From contig JALSZZ010000341.1 in NCBI GenBank assembly GCA_027075825.1, positions 1 through 7,686 on the forward strand: a DNA stretch of 7,686 nucleotides. The letters are read 5' to 3'. Numbering within the stretch: the first letter of the stretch is position 1; each line of letters opens with the position of its first letter. Source of the DNA: Mariprofundaceae bacterium (lineage in GTDB: Bacteria; Pseudomonadota; Zetaproteobacteria; Mariprofundales; Mariprofundaceae). The notes beneath the pieces were generated by a model. It saw nothing but the letters and a program-made list of their open reading frames with translations, had not been told where the DNA came from and searched no databases. Shown here one piece after another: positions 1-5,888 of the stretch. The translations under genes and the position numbers were made by a program.

Positions 1-83
1 AACAGGTACACTACCGCATTTTCACTGCTCCATTGGTGAACAACGGTAAGGATAGATGATATTTGCTCTGGTGTCAGTCTCAT
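1..83 (-). CDS. Second MntA-like nucleotidyltransferase, N-terminal fragment, cut by window edge
   Basis: From ATG 83 the minus strand encodes MRLTPEQISSILTVVHQW followed by SSENAVVYL and the first two bases (TT) of the next codon. An MRLTPEQ start, a helix, then a strand ending VYLF is the typical beginning of a second group of minimal nucleotidyltransferases, where GSR and the DxD motif come next. Those catalytic residues lie outside the window. An in-frame GTG at 104 is an alternative start: it has AAGGAG (115-120) 10 nt upstream, whereas the ATG has no strong site. An in-frame stop at 120-122 excludes anything longer. I favour the ATG because it gives the family's normal N-terminus. It starts within the end of the aminotransferase remnant and differs in sequence from the mntA at 640-1077, so it is not a duplicate of it. 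Confidence 0.65.
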   Translation of the reverse strand, partial: MRLTPEQISSILTVVHQWSSENAVVYL

Positions 84-223
84 TTCAGAGTACACTTCAA
101 CCACATTGATCTGTCTCCTTCAATCCCGGCAAGGTGCTCACTCCGACCGTTGCGTGCTGCACCCGTGGCATACTCAACTTCCAGATCGGTGATGGAAGGT
201 TTTGTATAATGAATTCGATTCAT
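80..223 (-). pseudogene. N-terminal remnant of a DegT/DnrJ/EryC1/StrS sugar aminotransferase
   Basis: A 47-codon frame begins at ATG 223, 13 nt after the hepT stop. Residues 1-26, MNRIHYTKPSITDLEVEYAT and on to GAARNG, match the conserved N-terminus of PLP-dependent sugar aminotransferases of this family, where the pattern IxYTKPSIT-x-LE-x-x-YA-x-x-A-x-x-NGWG is typical. After NG, the expected WGE-x-CY-x-YI continuation is lost: the frame reads RSEHLAGIEGD and stops at 80-82, while real members are about 360-400 residues long. None of the PLP-binding part is present. These enzymes make aminosugars for O-antigens, so an intact copy would have fitted this operon. The TGA overlaps the ATG of the second mntA-like gene (ATGA at 80-83). 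The frame may be translated as a short peptide, but it is best read as a gene broken by recombination. Confidence 0.65.
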
Positions 224-232
224 TTCTGTAAA
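203..232 (-). promoter_or_regulatory. Candidate promoter downstream of hepT for the second mntA-like gene
   Basis: On the minus strand: TTTACA (227-232, 5 of 6 matches to TTGACA), 18-nt spacer, TATACA (203-208, 4 of 6 to TATAAT). It begins 4 nt after the hepT stop and overlaps the aminotransferase remnant. Transcripts would start about 90-110 nt before the second mntA-like gene, giving it a start independent of the sugar operon. Prediction by eye only. Confidence 0.3.
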
Positions 233-236
233 AACA

Positions 237-647
237 TCAGACCTGCAACTGTGTCAGACAGAAGCAATAGTTGCGAAAATCATCCAGCCGCTCATTCAGG
301 ATGGTTCGCAAAACTTCAATATCCAATTGACAGTAGTCATAAACTGCAATATTTCGAAACCCCACCATAGCTTGCATCTTTGAGGCCAAATCCCTGTCCA
401 GTAACGATGCCTCCTGCATCATCACAAAAGCATCCCGACTTTGTTGTGGAATGCCAAGTCTGCGAATACGAACCACATGCATCGCTGCATCAATCGCCGC
501 CTCACAAGCTCGCTGAAGATTCAAAACAATCGCATCCTGTCGTGAAAAATTATTTTCCAATTCATGCTCATGCCCGTGATATTCTTCAGTAATACGTCCA
601 AGACAACGTTCAATAATCGCAGTCTTGTTCAGTAAAACATCATCCAT
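237..647 (-). CDS. hepT: HepT-like HEPN toxin (DUF86) with altered catalytic motif
   Basis: 136 residues from the ATG at 647, mostly helical, beginning MDDVLLNKTAIIERCLGRI as DUF86/HepT proteins do. The family RNase motif is R-x4-6-H-x-Y. Here the segment is FRNIAVYDYCQLD (97-109): Arg98 and Tyr105 are kept but the His position is Tyr103, codon TAT at 339-341, one base from a His codon. HepT toxins cut RNA, in one studied case the tRNA 3' end, and Tyr105 corresponds to the residue AMPylated by MntA. The shorter start is preferred over the in-frame ATG at 689 because it fits the family N-terminus and has GAGGA 7 nt upstream. It overlaps mntA by 8 nt. The His loss suggests an RNase-weak or inactive toxin, or a sequence error. 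The gene is AT-richer than the sugar genes. Confidence 0.87.
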   Translation of the reverse strand: MDDVLLNKTAIIERCLGRITEEYHGHEHELENNFSRQDAIVLNLQRACEAAIDAAMHVVRIRRLGIPQQSRDAFVMMQEASLLDRDLASKMQAMVGFRNIAVYDYCQLDIEVLRTILNERLDDFRNYCFCLTQLQV

Positions 648-1077
648 ATACCGATCCTCGTTGACGAATATCCGCAAGAATACCTGCACGTTCCTCGTTT
701 AGTCTGGCATAATCTGAAAAAACAACATCTTCGAATTGTTCACAAGCCATGATATTTTTGCAAAATATGCGTTCTCCGCCGGAAACCACCTGCATGCGCA
801 ACACACCGGATGCACTACGCAAATCAATCAGATCTACATCTCTGCCTGTAATAACAGTAAGTTTCCGGGACACATTCCACAGGCTTAACCTGTCGAACCT
901 TTGCGCAGCATATACTGCCAGATCGATATCGCTATTTGCATGCATTTGACCAGATGCAGCAGATCCAAACAGATAAATTGCCTCCACCTGGGAGAATTCA
1001 TGCGTGATACACTCAATACATTGTTTTATCTGCGACTTTATATCTGTTTGCAACGCTGTTTTGTTTATACGCGACAT
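640..1077 (-). CDS. mntA: MntA-type antitoxin, minimal nucleotidyltransferase
   Basis: 145 residues with a Pol-beta-like nucleotidyltransferase fold. The signature GS-x10-DxD is intact: Gly38-Ser39, then Asp50 and Asp52, preceded by IYLF. A likely third acidic position is Asp82 in DVDLIDL. In the family, MntA neutralises the HEPN toxin HepT by attaching AMP units to a Tyr near the toxin's active site. The ATG is at 1077, only 3 nt after the methyltransferase TAA; the nearest ribosome-binding-like sequence (AAGGTG) is rather far upstream, so coupling to the methyltransferase is plausible. The stop overlaps the hepT start by 8 nt, as usual for MNT-HEPN pairs. Since all visible catalytic residues are kept, it is probably active. 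It has no evident role in sugar synthesis. Confidence 0.9.
   Translation of the reverse strand: MSRINKTALQTDIKSQIKQCIECITHEFSQVEAIYLFGSAASGQMHANSDIDLAVYAAQRFDRLSLWNVSRKLTVITGRDVDLIDLRSASGVLRMQVVSGGERIFCKNIMACEQFEDVVFSDYARLNEERAGILADIRQRGSVYG
655..659 (-). promoter_or_regulatory. Ribosome binding site deciding the hepT start
   Basis: GAGGA on the minus strand, 7 nt before the ATG at 647, inside the 3' end of mntA. It favours that ATG over the in-frame ATG at 689. Confidence 0.6.
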
Positions 1078-1080
1078 TGG

Positions 1081-2307
1081 TTAATCCATCACCTTCAAAT
1101 CTGGCACGGCGGTTACAAACTGTCCACCCCAGTTGCGTATAAATGCATTCTTCGTCATTACTTCATCGGCGATATTCCACGGCAGAATGACAACAAAATC
1201 GGGCTTGCGTTCGGCAATCGCATCGGGCGACAGAATTGGAATATGACTGCCAGGCATATACTTGTTCTGCTTGGCCGGGGCTGCATCACAGACAAAGCTG
1301 AGCAGATCCGCCTTTACACCAGCATAATTGAGCAACGTATTGCCCTTGGCTGCGGCACCATAGGCTGCCACCGTTTTGCCCGCTCTCTTTTGTTCGATCA
1401 GAAATGCGAGAAAATCGTTTTTCACACGATTGGCGTGCTGCTGAAACTGCTGATAAACGGGCAGTGCCTGCATACCGGCATCGGCTTCCGCAGCCAGCAC
1501 AGCATCCACAGCAGCAGAGACGGCAAAACCGGCATCAGCATGACAACCATAGATCCGCAGGCTGCCGCCATGGGTTGGCAATTGCTCGACATCGTACACC
1601 TTCAGACCGGCATGCTCAAAAATCCGGCTCACCGTACAGAGTGACAGGTAGGAGTAGTGTTCATGATAGACCGTGTCAAACTGGTTCAGACGAATCAGGT
1701 TAAGCAGATGCGGGAACTCCAGCGTGATCGTACCGCCGGGCCTTAGTGCGGTTTTCAATCCCTGCGTGAAATCGTTGATATCAGGCACATGGGCATAGAC
1801 ATTATTACCCAGAATAAGATCAGCCTGAGTGGACTGATCAACCAGCCGTTCAGCCAGTCGCCGACCGAAGAACTCACGCAGCACCGGCACGCCAAGCGCC
1901 TCAGCAGCGTCGGCAGTGGAAGCGGTCGGCTCGATGCCGAGACACGGGATACCAGCTTCGACAAAGTTTCTCAGCAGATAGCCGTCATTGGAAGCTATCT
2001 CAATCACCTGGCTATCCCGACCAAGCTGCAGGCGCTCAGTGATCATGTCGCAATAATCTTTTGCATGCCTCAACCAGCCTGATGAAGTAGAAGAGAAATA
2101 GGCATAATCAGCTGTAAACAACTCATCGGAGCGCGCATAATCCTCGGTTTGCACCAACCAGCACTGATCGCAGACATACAGCTTCAGCGGAAACCATAGC
2201 TCAGGCGCATGCAAATCATCCGCCTTCAGATAGGCGTTGGATGGCGGTGCAAAGCCGAGATCCAGAAACTGATGCTGTAACACATGGCCACAATGACGGC
2301 ACTTCAT
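1081..2307 (-). CDS. SAM-dependent sugar C-methyltransferase (TylCIII/NovU/TcaB9 type)
   Basis: 408 residues in the three-part layout of deoxysugar C-methyltransferases. An N-terminal zinc-binding domain has CxxC pairs at Cys3/Cys6 and Cys46/Cys49. The SAM-binding core has VIEIASNDGYLL (101-112), GIEPT (124-128) and NNVYAHVPD (168-176). The catalytic region has YHEHYSYLSL (214-223) and THGGSLRIY (245-253); Glu216 and His217 match the catalytic pair of TcaB9, which methylates C3 of a 4-keto sugar. A C-terminal domain contains YGAAAKGNTLLNY (316-328) and LPWN (375-378). The ATG overlaps the epimerase stop (ATGA), with GGAG 9 nt upstream. It would add a methyl branch to the epimerised CDP-4-keto-6-deoxyhexose. 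C3 is the usual target in this family but is inferred here. The gene ends 3 nt before mntA. Confidence 0.9.
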   Translation of the reverse strand: MKCRHCGHVLQHQFLDLGFAPPSNAYLKADDLHAPELWFPLKLYVCDQCWLVQTEDYARSDELFTADYAYFSSTSSGWLRHAKDYCDMITERLQLGRDSQVIEIASNDGYLLRNFVEAGIPCLGIEPTASTADAAEALGVPVLREFFGRRLAERLVDQSTQADLILGNNVYAHVPDINDFTQGLKTALRPGGTITLEFPHLLNLIRLNQFDTVYHEHYSYLSLCTVSRIFEHAGLKVYDVEQLPTHGGSLRIYGCHADAGFAVSAAVDAVLAAEADAGMQALPVYQQFQQHANRVKNDFLAFLIEQKRAGKTVAAYGAAAKGNTLLNYAGVKADLLSFVCDAAPAKQNKYMPGSHIPILSPDAIAERKPDFVVILPWNIADEVMTKNAFIRNWGGQFVTAVPDLKVMD

Positions 2308-2855
2308 AACTGCACTCCACTAAATTCGTCATTGATCAGGGTGTGCGCCTGATCCCGGGCTGAAATATCGGTGATTGACAGCGGCCAGTCGATTGATAGT
2401 TGTGGATCATCATAGCGAACACCACCTTCCAGCGCTGGCGTGTAAAACGCGGTGTGCAGATAAAGCAGTTCGCTTTCAGGTTCAAGCACCTGAAAACCGT
2501 GTGCAAAGCCCTCCGGTATCACCAGCATCCGCGCATTATCTTCAGATAATTCAACCGCATACCATTGCAGAAAGGTCGCCGAAGCTGCACGCAGATCGAC
2601 CGCCACATCAAACACCCGCCCTTTCAGACAGCGCACCATCTTCATCTCAGCCGCCGGTGCATGCTGGAAATGCATACCCCGAATCGCACCGGGCTGTGAG
2701 GTGCGGGAGTGATTGATCTGCACAATGCGTCGCTCGCCCAGAGCCATAGCCAGTTCCGCTGCGCAGAACAGCCGGGCAAACGCTCCGCGATGATCACCGA
2801 TATAATCTGTTTCGGCTACCATCAGATCGGCAATCGGTGTCTTCAAAAGCCTCAC
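2304..2855 (-). CDS. RmlC-type (dTDP-4-dehydrorhamnose 3,5-epimerase family) sugar epimerase
   Basis: 183 residues, the usual RmlC length, a cupin-fold enzyme that epimerises C3 and/or C5 of a 4-keto-6-deoxy nucleotide sugar. Family landmarks are RGMHFQ with catalytic-type His62, Lys72 before VRCLKGRVFDVAVDLR, IPEGFAHGF (113-121), Tyr138 in AFYTP, and Asp168 in SARD near the end. It starts with GTG at 2855, overlapping the rfbG TGA by 4 nt, and its own TGA overlaps the methyltransferase ATG by 4 nt. No dTDP-glucose genes (rmlA, rmlB, rmlD) are in the window, so its substrate is most likely the CDP-4-dehydro-6-deoxyglucose made by RfbG and not the dTDP-sugar of the rhamnose route. Whether it acts on C3, C5 or both cannot be read from the sequence, so I do not assign rfbC. 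Confidence 0.88.
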   Translation of the reverse strand: MRLLKTPIADLMVAETDYIGDHRGAFARLFCAAELAMALGERRIVQINHSRTSQPGAIRGMHFQHAPAAEMKMVRCLKGRVFDVAVDLRAASATFLQWYAVELSEDNARMLVIPEGFAHGFQVLEPESELLYLHTAFYTPALEGGVRYDDPQLSIDWPLSITDISARDQAHTLINDEFSGVQL

Positions 2856-3916
2856 TGCACCACCCTGCTTTGAAACAGCGCCAGTTGTTCGGATGAAATC
2901 GCAGTAATATCAGCGCCATCATAAAACCCGTGGTACCAGTCGGCAATCCATGCCAGCGTCTGCTCAAGTGTCAGTACAGGATGCCAGTTCAATTTATTTC
3001 TGGCCTTGCTGCAATCGAGTGTCAGTAATCCTGCCTCATGCAGGTTTTCTGCATCCTGCTCAATTTGCCAGTGGGCATCACCCCAGTAATCGGCAAAGCG
3101 CGCCACAATCCAGCCTACATCACGCGCATCATGATCCTCCGGGCCAAAATTCCAGGCGCCGGAAAAGCGACCCGGATTCTCATACATGCGTTCCAGCAGT
3201 AACAGATAACCGTGCAGCGCATCCAGTACATGTTGCCATGGTCGTACTGCGCCGGGATTGCGAATGCTTACACACTGAGCTGAAGAAAATGCCCGCACCA
3301 TATCGGGAATAAGGCGATCCTCCGACCAGTCACCGCCGCCAATCACATTACCGGCTCTGGCGGTTGCGATAGCGATGCGCCTGCCCTGGTCAAAGAAACT
3401 CTTCCTGTAGGCTGCCACCACCAGTTCGGCACAACCCTTGCTGCTTGAATAAGGATCGAAACCGCCCATCGCTTCATCTTCACGATATCCCTGCTTGCGT
3501 TCACGGTTCTCATAACACTTGTCGCTGGTTACCACAAGCACGCTGTTGACCGAATCAGAGCTGCGTACCGCCTCAAGCAGATGGACTGTGCCCATCACAT
3601 TGGTCTGGTACGTTTCTACCGGATGGTGATAGGAGTAGCGCACCAGCGGTTGTGCGGCCATATGCACCACAATCTCCGGTTTCGCTTCAGTCAGTGCTGC
3701 CGATAACGCTGCGTGATCCCGAATATCCCCGATGATTGAGCACATGCCCTGCCCAACCTGTGCAGACGAAAAGAGATTGGGATCGGTAGCAGGATCCAGT
3801 GCAAAACCTGTTACTTCTGCGCCCAATGCTTGCAGCCAGAGCGACAACCAGCCACCCTTAAAGCCGGTATGCCCGGTGATAAACACCCGTTTACCCTTCC
3901 AGAATGCAGGTGTCAT
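2852..3916 (-). CDS. rfbG: CDP-glucose 4,6-dehydratase
   Basis: 354 residues, typical for RfbG/DdhB, an SDR enzyme that converts CDP-glucose into CDP-4-dehydro-6-deoxyglucose with bound NAD. Motifs: NAD-binding GHTGFKGGWLSLWL (15-28), VVHMAAQPLVRYSY (83-96), VTSDKCYENRE (129-139), and the catalytic Tyr156-x3-Lys160 in DPYSSSK. GNVIGGGDWSEDRLIPD and VRPWQHVLDALHGYL follow, both characteristic of this enzyme. It starts at ATG 3916, 1 nt after the rfbF stop, and overlaps the next gene by 4 nt (GTGA at 2852-2855). RfbF supplies its substrate. Absence of an RfbH-type 3-dehydrase in the window argues against a 3,6-dideoxyhexose end product, unless that gene is elsewhere. Confidence 0.95.
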   Translation of the reverse strand: MTPAFWKGKRVFITGHTGFKGGWLSLWLQALGAEVTGFALDPATDPNLFSSAQVGQGMCSIIGDIRDHAALSAALTEAKPEIVVHMAAQPLVRYSYHHPVETYQTNVMGTVHLLEAVRSSDSVNSVLVVTSDKCYENRERKQGYREDEAMGGFDPYSSSKGCAELVVAAYRKSFFDQGRRIAIATARAGNVIGGGDWSEDRLIPDMVRAFSSAQCVSIRNPGAVRPWQHVLDALHGYLLLLERMYENPGRFSGAWNFGPEDHDARDVGWIVARFADYWGDAHWQIEQDAENLHEAGLLTLDCSKARNKLNWHPVLTLEQTLAWIADWYHGFYDGADITAISSEQLALFQSRVVQ

Positions 3917-3917
3917 G

Positions 3918-4688
3918 CTACTCCCACACCTTCCACGGTGCCTTGCCGCTGTCCCACAATGCGTTCAGATGCCTGTTATCCCTGAGCGTATCCATCGGAT
4001 GCCAGAAGCCATGATGCAAATAAGCCGAAAGCTCCCCATCCCGTGCCAGTTGCTGCAACGGTTCAGCCTCCCATGTAGTCTGATCACCATTGATATAGTT
4101 CAGTACACGCGGAGAGAGAACAAAATAGCCGCCGTTTATCCAGGAACCATCTCCCTTCGGTTTTTCCTCGAAAGCCGTAATCTTATGCCCGTCCATATCC
4201 AGTGCGCCAAAGCGACCAGCAGGCTGAATCGCAGTCACCGTAGCCAGTGTCTGTTGCTGCCTGTGAAAGGCAATGAGCGCAGCAAGATCGACATCGGCAA
4301 CGCCATCGCCATAGGTGAAGCAGAAATCCTCATCATCCAGATAGCCCGCCACCCGCTTTAAGCGGCCACCTGTCTGCGTTAACTCCCCTGTATCCACCAG
4401 TGTTACCTTCCACGGTTCGGCAGTATTCTGATGCACCTGCATCGAGTTATTACGCATATCGAAGGTTACATCGGATTGATGAAGATAGTAGTTGGCGAAA
4501 TACTCCTTGATCAGATATCCCTTGTAGCCCAGACAGATGATAAAATCGTTGATGCCAAAGGTGCTGTAGGTTTTCATGATATGCCAAAGCACAGGCTTGC
4601 CGCCGATCTCGACCATCGGCTTCGGTTTCAGATGCGTCTCCTCGGAAATCCTCGTTCCCAGACCACCTGCCAGAATGACTGCTTTCAT
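3918..4688 (-). CDS. rfbF: Glucose-1-phosphate cytidylyltransferase
   Basis: 256 residues, the usual length of RfbF/DdhA. It joins CTP and glucose-1-phosphate to give CDP-glucose, the entry step to CDP-linked deoxysugars, in the cytoplasm. The nucleotidyltransferase signature GGLGTR is at residues 8-13, followed by ISEETHLKPKPMVEIGGKP (14-32), where the SEET stretch is typical of the cytidylyl branch. The metal-binding YGDGVADVD is at 126-134, INGGYFV at 184-190, and WHPMDTLRD at 229-237 near the C-terminus. The gene starts at ATG 4688, 51 nt after the SqdB stop; this is the largest gap inside the six-gene run. I see no strong ribosome binding site or convincing promoter there. Its TAG lies 1 nt from the rfbG start, as is usual for rfbF-rfbG pairs. 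Confidence 0.95.
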   Translation of the reverse strand: MKAVILAGGLGTRISEETHLKPKPMVEIGGKPVLWHIMKTYSTFGINDFIICLGYKGYLIKEYFANYYLHQSDVTFDMRNNSMQVHQNTAEPWKVTLVDTGELTQTGGRLKRVAGYLDDEDFCFTYGDGVADVDLAALIAFHRQQQTLATVTAIQPAGRFGALDMDGHKITAFEEKPKGDGSWINGGYFVLSPRVLNYINGDQTTWEAEPLQQLARDGELSAYLHHGFWHPMDTLRDNRHLNALWDSGKAPWKVWE

Positions 4689-4739
4689 TTAACTGGCCCG
4701 ATATTATGACGATGAAACAACAGGTATATTGGTATCATA

Positions 4740-5888
4740 TCATTTCCACCTTACACGAGGCATAATCTTTCGCACATCAATATGATCCCTGTAGGTCATC
4801 ACCTGCTCAAGCATTGAGGCAATCACATCATCTGTCATATAATGAGGTTCCAGACCCAGATCCAGCAGACCGGAATGAATCGCATTATAGTAGTGTTCTT
4901 CAGGCTCTTTTCTTGGATTATCAATGGATTCAACAGTAACATTCAGTCCCATGGCATTGCCAACCCGACTAATGCGTTCAGCCAGTTCGTTGACAGAAAA
5001 TTGTTCGGTAAACTGATTAAGAATGCGCAGTTTTCCTTTTTCCACAGGAGTTTCCATTGCCAGACTGACACATTGCAGTGTATCCCTGATATTCAAATAG
5101 CCTCTGGTTTGTCCGCCTTTTCCATAAACAGTTAATGGCACGCCAGCTACTGCCTGCACAAGAAAACGATTAACCGCCGTGCCGAAAATGTCATCATAGT
5201 GAAAATTGGGTAGCAACTGTTGATTAATGTCCGATTGTTCTGTGGACAGACCATACACCGGCCCCTGCATCAGATCGGTGACCCGCAGTCCGTAAGTGCG
5301 CACATAGAACCAGAGCAGGTCGGTATCGAGTACTTTCGTGGTATGATAAAGCGTGCCGGCCTGACGCGGATAGAGAAACTTCTGCTGACGGCCTTTGTGT
5401 TCCACATTCAGCCAGCCTTCTTCAATATCGATATTGGGCGTGCCATACTCACCCATGGTGCCCAGCTTGATGATATGACAGTCCGGTACATGCTCCTTAA
5501 CCGCCCAGATCACATTGAATGTCGCACCGAGGTTATTATCAAAAGTACGTTTCGCCTCATCGAAACCCCGCATCGAATAGGGGCCGGATGGCTGCTCGGC
5601 ATAGTGAATCAGTGCCTCCGGTGCAAAATCGCGCACCACACGCTCCAGCACCCTGTAATCGGCGCAGTCACCGATGACGACATCGATCGTTTTACCCGAT
5701 TCAGCCGCAAAAATTCTGGCCCGCTCATGCAGGTTGGGCATCGGAATCAACGCCTCCGAACAGGTCTCCTGCGCCATATTGCGGCGCAGATAATTATCCA
5801 TCACGCAGACTTCATGGCCTTTGGCTGCCATATCCATCGCGGTCGGCCAGCCCAGATAACCATCGCCTCCAAGGATCAGAATTTTCAC
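4740..5888 (-). CDS. sqdB: SqdB-type NAD-dependent epimerase/dehydratase (UDP-sulfoquinovose synthase family)
   Basis: 382 residues, close in length and sequence to plant SQD1 and bacterial SqdB, which combine UDP-glucose and sulfite into UDP-sulfoquinovose. Visible motifs: NAD-binding GGDGYLGW (7-14), HYAEQ followed by PYSM (95-106), KLGTMGEYGTPNIDIEEG (141-158), catalytic Tyr181 and Lys185 in YHTTK, VYGKGGQTRGYLNIRDT (254-270), NQFTEQFSVNELAERI and EEHYYNAIHSGLLDLGLEPHY. Thr144, Tyr181 and Lys185 match the catalytic trio of SQD1. The start is GTG at 5888, supported by a strong GGGAGG 6 nt upstream. It overlaps the FlaA1-like gene by 4 nt. No SqdX-type lipid glycosyltransferase is nearby and the setting is a polysaccharide cluster, so the product more likely enters a glycan than sulfolipid. 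The 3' part is AT-richer than the 5' part. Family firm, exact substrate inferred. Confidence 0.87.
   Translation of the reverse strand: MKILILGGDGYLGWPTAMDMAAKGHEVCVMDNYLRRNMAQETCSEALIPMPNLHERARIFAAESGKTIDVVIGDCADYRVLERVVRDFAPEALIHYAEQPSGPYSMRGFDEAKRTFDNNLGATFNVIWAVKEHVPDCHIIKLGTMGEYGTPNIDIEEGWLNVEHKGRQQKFLYPRQAGTLYHTTKVLDTDLLWFYVRTYGLRVTDLMQGPVYGLSTEQSDINQQLLPNFHYDDIFGTAVNRFLVQAVAGVPLTVYGKGGQTRGYLNIRDTLQCVSLAMETPVEKGKLRILNQFTEQFSVNELAERISRVGNAMGLNVTVESIDNPRKEPEEHYYNAIHSGLLDLGLEPHYMTDDVIASMLEQVMTYRDHIDVRKIMPRVRWK

Noticed and set aside
205..210. Perfect TATAAT on the plus strand
   Set aside because: No -35 element at a suitable distance (CAGATC at 17 nt) and no gene in that direction; the bases encode part of the aminotransferase remnant on the other strand.
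648..689. Longer hepT start at ATG 689 (14 extra residues)
   Set aside because: The family N-terminus begins at the ATG at 647, which also has a well placed GAGGA; the extension only overlaps mntA further.
901..1644. Long open frame on the plus strand (247 residues)
   Set aside because: It lies antisense to mntA and the C-methyltransferase, both of which have clear family motifs; its own translation shows no recognisable domain.
4689..4739. Internal promoter in the 51-nt gap before rfbF (CATAAT-like -10)
   Set aside because: No acceptable -35 at 16-18 nt, so it could not be supported.
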